A stretch of DNA of 64,000 bases from Sisyra terminalis (taxonomy: Eukaryota > Arthropoda > Insecta > Neuroptera > Sisyridae), in the NCBI GenBank assembly GCA_958496175.1, contig OY292278.1, forward strand, positions 37,262,001-37,326,000, in the 5' to 3' direction. The stretch's first letter is position 1. The number at the start of each line of letters is the position of its first letter. The notes under the pieces were generated by a model, which was not told the origin of the DNA, made no database searches, and was given only the letters and a program-made list of their open reading frames with translations. Positions 32,970 through 45,053 of this stretch are shown here, piece by piece. A program made the translations under genes and the position numbers.

Positions 32970-33362
32970 GTGTGACGTCATAATGTTAGTTGTCACTCAT
33001 TGCAGTTGATACAGAAATAATAAGTATAGTGTTTTGATTGATTTAATTCTGTTGTGATAGTTAAATATTGAAATTTATATTGAAAATGTCGAACCTTAAA
33101 AGTTATCGGTCTTGTTTGGACCATTATGTTCAAATACTACAAAAACAACTCCTTACACAATGTTTTTAAATTGGTTATCATAAATATATCAACATCAGGA
33201 ATATTATCAGACTTTGCCTTTATTCCTTTATCACACATAGCGAATTGGAATCAACTAACGACTCGTTTTTTAGCAATAAATTTTCAATATTATTGTCTAG
33301 TCACGTGTAATAGCTGTAAACGCTGTACTATTATTAAATAGCTATAACATTATGACGTCACA
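32970..33362. mobile_element. TIR element with TGACGTCA palindromes at both ends
   Basis: GTGACGTCATAATGTTA at 32972-32988 is inverted as TAACATTATGACGTCAC at 33345-33361. Each TIR contains the consensus cAMP-response palindrome TGACGTCA (32973-32980 and 33353-33360). The interior is AT-rich and non-coding. The same palindrome occurs at 48203, 48677 and 48991. Confidence 0.5.
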
Positions 33363-33662
33363 ACTATGGTGACCACTAATGGCGCGTTTATAGTCACGTG
33401 ATTTTTTTTTTAAATTTTATCAATTTTTAATCGTTTATAATTAATTGAAAAAATTTTTTTTTAAGTTTCTTGCATTAAATATCAATATTATTAATAATAA
33501 AGTTTTAAAAAACATGAAAAAAATCAATATTTTTTTTTTTCAAAATCCCAATTGGATGCTTTTTGAAGTTATATTTAACCCATCTATTTTTGAGTATGCA
33601 GTATATCTGTACAAAAATTCGATTTATAAATTGGTTTGTTGATGTTTTTCTTCAAAAATTAT

Positions 33663-33890
33663 GGCTCATGTCTCTTTTAGGTTGGTTTATATCTGGCAAC
33701 GTTGCATTTTCTACTTTCTTTTTTATTCTTTCAGCGATTTTTTGTTAATTCAATCCTTATATAGTTTAATTTTCCTTTTTTGACTAAGTTATTAAGGGCC
33801 GATTTATTTGCGAATTAAATTATAAACAGTAGAAAATGCAATGTTGCCAGATTTTGGCCGTCTTAAGAGGGACTGCAGCCTAAATTTATC
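33663..33890. mobile_element. MITE with ATCTGGCAA TIRs, copy 2
   Basis: Left arm GGCTCATGTCTCTTTTAG...ATATCTGGCAACGTTGC. Right arm GCAATGTTGCCAGATTTTGG...TAAGAGGGACTGCAGCC. It is the same family as 15792-16014 and the better preserved copy of the two. Confidence 0.7.
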
Positions 33891-34465
33891 CAAACAAATT
33901 TATAATTAATTGATAAATAAATCATAATAAATGACAGAAAATATTTTTCTTAGAACTGCAATTGGATTATTAATATGTACATTTTCTTCTCAAATAAAAC
34001 TAAAGAAAATTTAGTTTTCTTGAAGTATTTGTTTAAAGTAGAAAACATACAAAAACTATAGTTTGAAATATACGAGGGTGTTTTCATTGCAATAAAATCA
34101 CTGATTAAAATATACTCCGTAACTCGAGAACTTGAGTTTATTTCTATGGCAGGAATATAATTTTATGAGTAATATGTCAAAGTTTTTGAAGTAAGTTAAT
34201 TTTGAAATGAAAGCTTAAAACCACAATGTCCCGTTTTACTAAATTTTGTTTATAGTTTTAAACAGAAACAAAAGTCAACAGCAAAAATTATATGTGACAA
34301 ATTTTTATAAAAAAAATTGCATACTGCTTTTATAAATCAGTATCCCGGTTTATTAAAAAGGTTACTACATCCTACGTAGATTTGTGAACAATTAAATGGG
34401 GAAAAAACGGTTCTCTTTATCTCCTGATACATAATAGTTTGCTTCTATTCATATCAATATGCTCC
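33891..34465. other. Unassigned AT-rich DNA
   Basis: No gene or paired arm was found. I searched here for an inverted partner of the hammerhead-like motif at 34466 and saw none. Confidence 0.45.
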
Positions 34466-34527
34466 ATTTTTCCTGACAATGCACTTTTCCAAAACGAAAA
34501 TAGTGCGAAACACGTTGGCTAAAAATA
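34466..34527 (+). ncRNA. Hammerhead-like relic without visible foldback
   Basis: Helix I is C-G plus ATTTTT (34466-34471) with AAAAAT (34520-34525). Core: CTGACAA (34473-34479; the invariant G8 is A). Helix II is GCAC/GTGC (34481-34484, 34503-34506) with an 18-base loop, then GAAAC (34507-34511) and GTT. The stems are intact while the core is broken, as expected for a decayed ribozyme. As in other copies here, one unpaired base follows the core box. Confidence 0.5.
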
Positions 34528-34530
34528 GCG

Positions 34531-36884
34531 CATAATAAGTTTTAAAGCTCTCTATATATTATATACTCGATGCATTGTACATGCAATTCATTTTAGTTGT
34601 ACTACCCAACTGCATATATGATACGTCAAAACTTTTCATCCCCCTATTCACCCGTAAACAACCCTTATTAATATCAAGATTTCGAAATCATTGCGATGTT
34701 TTCTGTTTCCTCTCGTTTGCTCACCCAAACTTTTCCCCATTGCTCCATTGCTCGTTTAACTTCCCATATCACTCAAATCCAACCCCAAACAATGCTGATA
34801 TTTTTTTGTCATTGCATTCCATTGCTATTGTTACTTTTTCATTTGAATATGGAACACCGATTGGAATTGAACTAAAAAAGCATTTCGAAAAATGACAGCA
34901 AAGCTAATAATTGACCTAGATTTTGGAAAGTTAAATGATTTTATTTCTGAAAATATGAAAAAATAATCTTGATATTTTATAAAACTTATCAGTAAAACAT
35001 ATACAATTTTTGAACCAATAGCGATCTTGAGTTTTCTAAAATTCATTTAATTTTAATTTATCCTTCCTGAAACTCTTCAACTCCGTATCTTCGCCACCGT
35101 CTGTTTCGCTAATTATACGATAATTATTCCCAGTTTATCCTCAACGACCTCATATTTTCCAGGCGAGAATATCTCGCCAGGGGGGAATATCTCAATCGTA
35201 ATTGTCTGTAATGATTATGACTTCTGGCGGAAATAATTCAAAAACATGTGATCTATGTAGTAGTCAACTAGGAAATTCCTCAACGGCGATAATTAGGATA
35301 ATGAAGCCAAAGCAAAAAGCTTCATTAGTGCGAGCAGGATCGCGAAAATGGCGGGATAATAAATTAATCGCTATTATCGTTTTAATGAGAATTTCAATCA
35401 AATTTTCCAGGATTTCCATCCGTGTTTTGGCCCGACTAACTATTCGTGTTGCCAACAGGAGGACTTGGGCATTCAACATTTGCCAACAATGATCCCACCC
35501 ATATGCATATAAATGAGTTGGGATGAACGACGAGCTTTCAGCTTTGAGCTTTGCGTTTTATTTATTGAACTTGGACTCTGATTAGTTGGGCGTTAGTTGG
35601 TGGATAATTGGGAGCGTAAAAAGGGCTTTGTTTTCAATAAAAACAATTTGAAATGTTTACTTAGTGCTTGTGTGCATATAATCAAAATTCAAGGGAAATA
35701 TTAGAGCTTTGAGTTTACTCCATCAAAGTTAATACTTTTAAATGTACTTGGAAAGGTTTCTAACACTAAAAAATACCTTTAACCTTCAATAAAGGTCCAT
35801 TTAAAACAGTCGAACATTTTCTTTGCACTTTCAATTGTTTTTATTGTTGATTTTTAGTCGTCATTTGTTTTAAAACCTTTCGTTGTTCTTTTTTTTTTGA
35901 TGGTAGAATCTGTTTGGAATTTTTTATTTTCGATCAAAAAAAAAAAAGGAAAAATTATAATATATTCTTATGCATGTATGAGATAACTTCTTCTCTTTTT
36001 TTTGTTATAATTTACATATTTATCTATCCATTCTTTATTCTTGTGAAACAAAAAGGGACAAATATGAATTTAAAAAAGCTAAATAAAAAAGAAAATACAA
36101 AAGTAAAACAACAAAATGGAAATCAGGGAAAACAGAGAACTAGTAAATTTGAATCACTATATGCAAGAAAAATCGAATAAGTTGCCACCGCATTTTCATT
36201 TTTGCATTTTGTGTGTGATATTTTTGAATTTATGAATTTCAGATGACGCCAACGATAATGGCGTCAATAACTCAACTTACCGAAGGAAAATGAGAAAAAA
36301 AAATGGTGAAAAATTTTGAGGAAAATAAAAAATTACAAATTTTATAAAATGCTGAAGAAAATTTTCCTAATGGCCATATCGTTCATACAATAGACACGTC
36401 AATAATGTATCCCAAACGCAGGAATTAGGATTGAGTACCAATTTATTCCGCCCCAGTTTATGGTGATTCCCGATCGTTGTTTCCTCAATTTTCTCTGTTT
36501 GGAAACAGATGTTACGAAAAAAAAATGACATTTGAATGACAATGCTTTTGGAAAGCTCTAGCAAAATGGAAAAACAAAATGTCAATTTTCCAATGCAACA
36601 AGTGACACTGACTATCACATGCTAAAATTGAAGTTGTAGAAAACTCGATTTGGGAATTTCAAAAAAGTTAAAATAAAAGCAGATAGATAACCTAGAGTTA
36701 CTATAAGAAGGAAAAGTTCAAGGTCGTTATCAAAAGTCGAGAAATTTTAAGAGGTCAATTCAATCAATGAACTATTCTTGGCTTTATTTGATTTAAAATA
36801 AATTTTAACTGGTACCTACGACTTCGTCTGCCAAACGTAATGTTGATCCATTTATTGCTTGGAATTTAAAGTGTTGATTATTTT
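34531..36884. other. Unassigned, largely unique DNA
   Basis: The patch 35040-35560 is GC-richer and carries overlapping open frames on both strands (35202-35492 plus, 35264-35479 minus) with no recognised motif or convincing splice context. It is possibly regulatory. The rest is AT-rich. Confidence 0.35.
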
Positions 36885-37600
36885 AACATTGATAAATATT
36901 TCATTTATTTCCGAGTCACAATTAATTAATGAGTAATAATATATGTCATATGACTCAATTTCTTCTTTATTACGACGCGTTTTAACAGTTTTTGACTGTC
37001 ATCATCAGGTAATAATTATTTTGTCAATTGTAAAGAAATTTCATATAAGTTATTTGTTTTATATAATTTGTCGTTAAGGGTATTATTTCGATCTAGTTTA
37101 TGGGCTTTGTATATTTCATATTCTTCTTGGGTGTTCATATGTGATCCTTTCTTGCAAATATTTAACGGCTTAAAATTTGTTTCGGAATTTAAGCATTGAT
37201 GGTTTTCCTCATAAAGGTGTTTTGTAAAATTTGAAGTTATTGTTGAAGTTGGTTTCTTGGGTTTATGTTCTTTATATATAGTTCCGACAGATCTACCAGT
37301 TTGGTCAATGTAAAATTTTTCACAGGAACACAGTTGTTGTTTGCTGAAAATGCGATATTGATGTTATTTTTCTCTAGGAAGATGACAATTTTAAAATTAA
37401 ATATATTATTGAAGTTTGATTTAATATATTTTTTGTTTTCTTTTGGTGGAGTTGGAAGAATGGATTTTTTAATAAATTTCGATATTATTTTGTCTACGAT
37501 TGAGCTGTTGTATCCGTTAGTAATGGTTATATATTTAATTATCTTAAATTCTTCTTCACAAGATTTGGTAAGCCTTTGGTAATACAAGACTGTTGTAAGC
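36885..37600 (-). pseudogene. Penelope-like element, second copy, frameshifted
   Basis: On the minus strand the frame 37587-37237 reads the linker upstream of the endonuclease (IKYITITNGYNSSIVDKII, then KKSILPTPPKENKKYIKS), matching the copy at 29.2 kb. Frame breaks then follow through the GIY-YIG region to about 37020. A hammerhead-like motif comes at 37018-36966 and a tail at 36890 that matches the plus-strand copy (inverse of GAGTCACAATTAATTAATG). It extends further 5' than the 29 kb copy but still lacks the RT core. It is more decayed: the YIG region is out of frame and GAAAC of the ribozyme reads AAAAC. Confidence 0.75.
36966..37018 (-). ncRNA. Hammerhead-like motif in the second Penelope-like copy
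   Basis: On the minus strand: helix I TTATTAC/GTAATAA, CTGATGA (37002-37008), ACAGT/ACTGT, AAAAC in place of GAAAC, then GCGTC. Helix I and II are kept although the core G12 is mutated to A, so this copy should be inactive. Confidence 0.6.
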
Positions 37601-38244
37601 TGCCACTTTTCAGTTTTTTGGATGAAATGACGTAGTATGGATGGTTGTGTTTTTTTTTTTTTGTTTTTCTGTATAATTAAATGTAGACGATGCGGAGTTA
37701 TTGGACTTTATTCAAAGACTTCAAATCGTAAATCAAAATTTCGCTTTAAAAACAATAAGACCAATAATCGTTGATCGAGATAATGATCAAAATTAGAATA
37801 GAAACTAAGTGGCCAAAATATGATAAGAAAAAAAAAATTATGGTTCTCAGTTTACGGATCTTTTTTAAGACTGAAGGTCTTAATTGTGCGAAGAAAAATA
37901 ACCCTCACAAAATCAACGACCTTCATCCTCAAAAGTAAATTTTAAATTGAAAAATTTTAATTCCGGATTATAATTAAGAGTTACATAGAAAAGTTATTTA
38001 AATAACAATAATTTTCTTTGCGATATATGAATTATAAATCGAAAGGAATACCGTTCCAAATGTTCTGTACTCAAAAGTAACTTTAAACAAGAAATACTAA
38101 GCCTACTTTGTACAAATCAAGGCACTGTAGTTATTTGAATGGCGCAGGATGCATGGGCCAATCATAACACACCGTACATAGCTCAATCTTATATTCGACC
38201 AATCAGTGAATTCGTTACTTAAACTTTATAGATTTTAACCAATG
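37601..38244. other. Unassigned AT-rich DNA between Penelope-like pieces
   Basis: No gene seen. It could hide older Penelope-like sequence, but no motif is readable. Confidence 0.4.
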
Positions 38245-38430
38245 ACATGATTCTTGGGTGAATGTTCCTTATATCTTATTCCGAAAGATACCAGTTAGCC
38301 AATGTAGAATTTTTACAGGAACCACATTTATTTTTATATATTTCGGTTTTATTTTTCATTTTAATTTGGTCGTTCTCCAATGGTTTAAGAATTTTCATCA
38401 TATTCTTGTTTGTTGAAAATGCGGTATAAA
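38245..38430 (-). pseudogene. Penelope-like element, third fragment (GIY-YIG region)
   Basis: The minus strand encodes a decayed match to residues 54-103 of the 29 kb copy (MMKILKPLEND, then CGSCKNS). It is interrupted by frame changes and ends abruptly at both sides. Confidence 0.65.
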
Positions 38431-38545
38431 AAAAATGAATAATCAGCCGAAAGGTTGAGTTATTTAAGTTTAATCAGCACTATTTACGTTCTTATCCATG
38501 GTTTATATAATACAACAGTAAATGAATCTCTTTTTTTTGGATATT

Positions 38546-38586
38546 AAATACTTGATGTTTTATTAAATAAAAACATCAAGTATTAA
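38546..38586. repeat. Hairpin
   Basis: AATACTTGATGTTTT is followed after 11 bases by its inverse AAAACATCAAGTATT, a perfect 15-bp stem. No element boundary is visible around it. Confidence 0.7.
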
Positions 38587-40687
38587 ATTTTTATTGGGAT
38601 TTTAATAGGCATTTCAGTTAAGGATTAGTAGACGATTCAAGCGTTGAGGAATGAAATCAAAGTGGCTATTAATAAAATGTCATAGAAGCTCCAATTATCA
38701 AAAGTGTGATGAAAAATTGGATTTGCAGAATGTGGTATTCTAAAGCCAGTAGTGGCAGCTATATGATCGAAATTATTTTTCGTTATTACTTCATTGAAGT
38801 ATATCTTTATTTGTTTTTGATTTAAAGTCAATTTTTAAATGGGTGACCCTTACATACTAAGTTATCTGAAAGATATATATAAAATAAAAAATAGGGACTT
38901 ATAAAGCTTGACAACGCCATTATGAATATGTCAAAACATTCAAATAAAAAAATCATTTACACCCAATACAATATAGAAAACTTTCTTCGAATTTCCTCTC
39001 CAACTCGAGTCATCTTCTGTCTATTAATCGACAACAGCTCGAAAATATAATAATTTATGCTTGTTTGACTCCATATATCTGCTAAACATGTAATGTAATG
39101 CTGGTTCCTGGATGATGTCAATCCTTTCATCCATTCAACCCAAATTTCCGAAAAGTCCCCATCCAACATCCCTTACACTTTCGTGTCGTACATAATTTAA
39201 TAACATATAACACCGACAGCAACATACATATATACAATATTTGCGAATATCCGTCTCGAAATAACCAAGCACATTCGAATTTTCAACTAAGTGTGCTCAA
39301 ACTCCACCATGTCACCCGGTAACTCTCGAAAATTCCCGGACTCCGGACGCCCTTAACAAAACTCCTCCATTCCACAATATTGATTTTATATTATCATTAT
39401 TAGTACCGTATTATTATACTAAGTATCAACTAGGAAAAATATTATGTGAATATTTTGTGAAGCACTTTTTCTGTACAATTGACTTGAAGATAACTACGGG
39501 GTGAAGAGAAGTGAAGCAAAAAGGCAACAAATTGAATCTAGAAGAAGTAAACAAATCATATCTGACATGCTTTAATGAGACAAGAAAGAAGATAATTTTG
39601 AAAAAAATGGGAACTAGGAAATGTTAACAATGTTTAAATAACATTTATTGAAAAATAATTAGCATGGAGAAACTAGGACGAAGAGCTTGAATAAATAAAC
39701 TTACCTAAGCCCTTAAGAATTTTTTCTTCTTTACGTATTTAATCTTATAATAATGCTCAACAGTAGCGTATCAAACTACTTCTCTTAAAATTCTGCTCAA
39801 AAAAATTTTCCAACCGTTGTATAGAATTTTAGACAGACGAAACTAGTTCCGAAATAAATTTTATTGGAAGAACTTAATATTTTCTTTTACGTTGTTATTT
39901 TTTTCTAAAAACGCCACTGAAGATAAAATTAATGGTAGGCGAAAGCTCAAAGAACTACTGTATCATTGAAAACAAAGTAATTGGAGTTTAATTATGTTTA
40001 TTTAATAAAATAATGGAATACAATTTTCTATTCCCTGTCAGTAGAATTACTGTATTTGTTATTCAATTTTTTATTATGTTTTTCCTTGTTTCCCGGATAA
40101 ATTGAGAATAATTGGTTCGTTAAAAGCCTTATCGATGGAATATTTAAGATTTTTTATCAAATTTTTAAAAGAAAATTAACTTCAGTCAATGATTTACGAT
40201 ATCGAAAAGAAAATGTATTTTTACTTTAATTTGTTTTCTTATAGTCTAAGATCCGGTTACAAAATTAGTACATGAATAATTTAGATAGTCAAAATCTAAT
40301 TTTTCAATATTTTTACAAGTGGAATTATTAAAATATTATTAATTGATTTTTAGAGAATCATTTCGTTTATCATTCTTATGGAAATAAAACTTTACTACAA
40401 TGTATTTAAAAGATTTTAAAAGTTATAGTTGCTGATGGTTGCTTAGCTGCAACCTCTACGCACTTTGGTGCAATCAGATATAGTTTCCTGTAAACTTTTC
40501 GTTAATGACTTATATTTATTTCCTTAGTAATACATGAAAGCTATTTTCTTCTGTAAAACAACGCAAATTAAAATTTCCAACCCCTAAACATGCTAGGTAT
40601 TGAAAAAAAAGTGACATAGTTTAGATAGTGATCTCCATCTTTCAATGTAGGGCTACATCTTTGACACTTAAAAATGACAGAATATTT
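38587..40687. other. Unassigned DNA
   Basis: No gene or repeat was recognised. The part at 38940-39370 is a little GC-richer and looks unique. Confidence 0.4.
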
Positions 40688-40816
40688 TGAGGTCTTTTAG
40701 CGACTCTAGAGGCAATAAAGAGCCGTTATTGGGAAATATTGAAAATTTGCTCGTTACAAGGATCGAATCCAACGCCTACTAGTTTTGGAGCGGTCACCTC
40801 GACCACTCGGCCACCA
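40688..40816 (-). repeat. tRNA-derived SINE
   Basis: An inverted copy: CGACCACTCGGCCACCA at the right, GGATCGAATCC as box B inverse, and GCGACTCTAGAGGCAATAAA at the left. Confidence 0.85.
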
Positions 40817-43235
40817 AAAAGTATAGAATGAATTGACGCGTTTGAAAAGTGGTGCTAGGGACCCATGCTTCGGATTCGTGGACAGGAAGCAAATGAAACG
40901 AGTAAATCTTGGGAGAATTGTAAATCCAGACTTGACAGTTCTTCTATCCGTCTTGCAAACATTCGTGGGTTTTTTGGCACACTGCGGGTATAATGATATC
41001 ATAATTATTTAGAAAGATTGAAAGTCTAGGGAAACAGTGAAGGATGAAGACCCAGAGTGTGCTCACCGAGCTGATGGACTGATCAGGTTCAAAAGGTCAC
41101 CGGAACTTCATTTTATAGATGCATACCTGAAATTGTAGTCAATGGAGAGCACTTACGGTACAAGTTGATAATGGTCGCGATTCTCAAAAATGAGAGAATA
41201 ACTAAAAAAAAGAATATGTGAATATAGTAATGGTGGAATTTATTTTTGAATAATACACTTATGAGGCCCCCAATTTTCGATTGACCTTAAAAATAATCTT
41301 TGTTCAAGTATGTTAAGCCTTTGATCAATATATGTAAAATCTTACCTTTTCTGACCAATTTTTGACCTTTTAAATTATACTAGACGAGGGAATACAAAAA
41401 TTGTATTCATTATTTATACGCAAAATGGTGTATCGTAGAAAACGCTCGATCTTTTGATCGCTGGGGACCCACTTGTTTAAATTTATTGGGCTCTTAAGCA
41501 TAATGGACATGGAACAGAATTTAAGGGATTAAAGTAAGAAAATATCATAAATTTAAAGTATAAATCATAAGCTGTTTCACAACTGAAATCCTGTTCCGTT
41601 TCCCACTTTTTAAATTCCAATTTCAATTCAAGAGCTCCATAAAACTTTTCTAAACTTTTTTATAACTCTGAAAATCATAAATTACTTTTCTAGACAATAT
41701 TCAAGAAAAAAAGAAACTTTTCCCGGAATTCACTAATTTGTCTTTCCATCACCTCAGTAATTGAAACAAATTTAAAATATCGACCAATGTTTTTTTTTTC
41801 CTAAATTTAATTTATATTTCAAAGGAAAATTTTCTCTTTGTGAAAAAAAAGGAATAATTGAAAGTACTTGGCGAATATTAGAGCAAAAAAACATAACTTC
41901 CACGCAAAAAATTCCTAACTAACCCCAAACTCCATCCCGTCTCCTGTTGAATTAATGAAAAGCCTACATTCATTCCTACCGCCTCGCAGACTCCCCTCGT
42001 CACCCGGTGCCCTTTTGATGGGATATGGGCATAAATTTATATCAACCTATAAATTTTTTATATACGCGCAAACCAAGATCAAAGCTTTTACAAATCGTAT
42101 GAAAAAAAATCCTGTTTTTCTTCGTGTATATTTCCCGTTTTCGTGTTGTTGGCATAAACAATTTTTGTTTAAATTTTGTTACGCGCTGATTAATTTTTTA
42201 ATTAACCAAAATATACAAGAAAAATGTGACAATAATGGATTAATTAAAACATTTCTGTGGTCCAAGTTACATGTTACGAGTTCGCAGGGGATGAAATGAT
42301 AAGGGTTTGTGTCAAATCTGTCATTGAAATCGAATTGAATTGTCCATTGAGAGATGCTTTTAACAAATGAAAAGCATTGATGAGAATTGAGCTTTTTGAC
42401 TCTTTTGAAAAATATTTCAATAAAAAATTTCAGTTTCTCTTTTACTCTTTGACACAATTTATTCATTTTTTGTAATGTATTGTTTTTTGTTTTTACATTA
42501 CACGACTAAAATTTATGGGCACAAGGATGATCCATTTGTAATATGATTTCTCTTTGTATCCCGGTTTACTACCATAAATTAATATTTTTTCCTGTTTTTC
42601 GTTCTATCTTACGGCAAATTTTTTTCATTTTTTCCACCTCTACTCGTTCCCATCGAGGTCCATCTGATCTAGGTTTTATTATTATTGGAGAGCTCCAGAA
42701 TAACGTTGAGTGGACCTCGGTCTTTTGCCTTAGGACTTATTGTAATTCCTGGGTATCGATTTCACTAATTTAAAGCCAAATATCTAAAGAAATTTCAGGG
42801 GATAGTTAAATAGCAAACTTTGAAAAAATGTAGCAAATTGGATTAAGACGAAATTTTTGTATTTGAATCAAGAAATAATTCATGGCTTAATGGATTTATG
42901 GAGCAAAAAAATTAACTTTAAGTGCATAATGCTGAAGTGATAAATGAAATATGAATTTTCTGCCGAAAAGTGGATAAAATTAACCAAATTTTGCTAGTCA
43001 GAATTTTTGAGATCTCTGATTACGAATGTAACGTTCGTTAAGTACCTTAATCGTTAAATACAGAGGGTAGGTGGGCCACTTTAACTACATGCTGAAGTGT
43101 TGAATGATAACAATAAAAAGAGAATATTCTGTTGAATGGGTTACTGAAGAAAATCAGAACAATTCCATTAAACATACACTTCGAAACGTCCAAAATAACA
43201 ATGAATGAATCTCGCACATTAAATCCTATTGATTT
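40817..43235. other. Unassigned DNA
   Basis: GC-richer pieces occur at 40830-41180, 41930-42300 and 42620-42760, with short open frames but no motif I can name. The last may belong to the LINE that follows. Confidence 0.35.
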
Positions 43236-44050
43236 ATGTATTTGTCTTTTTTTACTGTTGCTTTTTTGCTCCATCAAATTTCATACCACAACAATGCTGA
43301 AGAAGTTGTCACTTCAATATTCACGGATTTTTCGGGTTTCACTGATTGTTTAGTCCAAAATGAAAAAGTGGGTTTTGTGGTGATAATCCATAGCGAAACT
43401 CATCAGAAAAGATTGACGAAAGGATCAGCTATATTCACTTGAAAAACGAGAACTATCCTCAAGAACTTAGGGTTGATAGGGGAAGAACCTCTACCAACTA
43501 ATCGTGGAGTTATGTTTACAGATTTCTTGGCAAGCCTTTCACAAATTGCGAATCTTTTCAAAGAAAAAAAAACACTGTGATCAAAGCCATACAGGCTACG
43601 CAGATTGCTGACAAAGGGATGAATCATGGAGTTTGTATAGATTCCAGGATATCAGGGAATCGAGGGAAATGTGCTGGCGGATCCAGCAGGAAGGGAAGCA
43701 ACGGGAGGGGGCGATCACAACACGAGAAGAAAAGACTTACCATTAGAATGTTTCCGAAACTAATTTGGGCAAAAATAGATGATAAATCGCAGAACCACCC
43801 TCAGAAGTTGCAGTGGGTTAGGCTGAGTAGTGCTTTTCCGGGTTCCCATGACTATGAGGGATGATGTTGTGTCCTTCAGGCTGGAAGTTGATCATATCAA
43901 ATTAACTCACCCTTATCTGATGACCAGTGAACAGACGAAATACAGGAGATGTGGGGATGAATAAACGGTAGACCATATCCTTCTGGAATGCCAGTGTTAC
44001 AGAGAGGAAAGGAAACATTGCGAAAAGCCGCTGGTTAACTAAACCTAGAT
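43236..44050 (+). pseudogene. LINE fragment: RNase H domain and C-terminal zinc knuckle, broken
   Basis: The frame 43236-43442 contains IFTDFSGF, then VGFVVI, then KGSAIFT, matching the start of the RNase H domain of non-LTR elements (Thr-Asp-Gly-Ser, first catalytic Asp). Around 43500 FTDFLASLSQI matches the second Asp block. The frame 43577-43864 then reads ...DSRISGNRG, and after a shift NVLADPAGREAT, the third block. At 43925-44035 the tail reads RRCGDE, stop, TVDHILLECQCYREERKHC, a Cys/His knuckle. Stops and frame changes make it non-functional. It lies in the intron 0.7 kb before the receptor exon, in the same orientation. Confidence 0.7.
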
Positions 44051-44744
44051 TAAGTACCTGGGGGTCCGAAATCTTATCTCTTAAATTTCGTATAAAATAA
44101 GATTGAAAACATTGTGTGGAATTTTGGTGGCCGGTAATTATAATTGGAAGTCTGTTAAGTTCATAATTATACTAAATGGTAGCCGCGGACCTCAGATTCT
44201 TTTTCCAAATCTTTTTTATTATTGAAAGAATTAAAAACTCATAATAATTTAATACAAACTCTAGAAAATGAAACTCCTGATTCTCCAATAACATCAAAGA
44301 ACTCAATAAATCATGTATTTTTAATAAGAGATCCTTTAAAGTCCAAATATATATTTTGAACTCATTTTTATCGGAATTTGACAAAAAATCCAGGATATGA
44401 AGTTCCAGGTCCCCTGGTACAACAAAAAGCAAACGGAGCTTATAATTGCGGTTTGACCTCAAAAACTTTAGAGCTGTAAAATTAGACCGATCTTTTTTTA
44501 TTTTTCGTCAAAACAAAGTTCTAAAGACAAATTATATAGAGTATGATGAATTTTTGAAAAAACGAACACTTTGTTACATAAAGTTATATTAATCACTATC
44601 GAAAATATTCACTGAAACCAAATTATCTTAGTTACAAATTACAAAGTATAGCATTTATAAAATACAAGAATACCAACCAAAATATAAAATACGCATACGT
44701 ATTGATTTCATTGGTAAATTAATATACCTTTGTTTTTTTTTTAG
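44051..44744 (+). other. 3' end of the long upstream intron of the receptor gene
   Basis: AT-rich intronic DNA ending in a pyrimidine tract and TTTTTTTTTAG at 44734-44744, a good 3' splice site for the exon that follows. No earlier receptor exon was found anywhere in 1-44050. A 96-codon open frame on the minus strand (44172-44462) has no motif. Confidence 0.6.
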
Positions 44745-45053
44745 GAGTAAAGTCGCAGCCGCCTTGCTCAACAAACATTTGCAAATAAATGGCATATCTG
44801 CGGGCTTGACGTCCCTTCAGCCGACTGAAACGGGAGAAATGGGAATTTCGGGACCGGATTGCGACGCGTTGGCAGGGGGAGCGACGCCCGGCGTCGAACC
44901 CCGCGATAGCACGGGAACAACAAGTGGCGGTGGCGATAACGCCCAATTGCAGCCGATCGCTAGCAACAAAATGAAACGGGAACGAAAAGCCGCACGCACT
45001 TTGGGCATTATTATGTCAGCTTTTCTCGCCTGTTGGCTCCCGTTTTTTCTCTG
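44745..45053 (+). CDS. Beta-adrenergic-like octopamine receptor, exon with ICL3 and TM6
   Basis: Internal coding exon of a class A biogenic-amine GPCR. It opens with one base finishing a split codon, then [17 protein letters not shown]; about 50 residues of low-complexity intracellular loop 3 follow. Then comes [16 protein letters not shown] (basic end of loop 3 into TM6) and CWLPFF, the TM6 Cys-Trp-x-Pro toggle motif. The exon ends TG before GTAAGA at 45054, a phase-2 junction that the next exon completes as Trp. The KAARTLGI...CWLPFFLW block is typical of insect octopamine beta receptors, which couple to Gs and raise cAMP in response to octopamine at the plasma membrane. The subtype is uncertain: tail features in the last exon make Octbeta2R my best guess, from memory only. 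The GC content is far above the flanking introns. TM1-5 must lie upstream of the window. Confidence 0.9.

Noticed and set aside
35202..35492. A 96-codon open frame with a mirrored frame on the opposite strand
   Set aside because: Paired open frames on both strands in a GC-richer patch are what composition alone can give; no motif was seen.
43142..43192. CTGAAGA followed by GAAAC-GTCC, resembling another hammerhead
   Set aside because: The boxes are about 35 bases apart with no helix II or helix I pairing, and the stretch lies beside LINE sequence.
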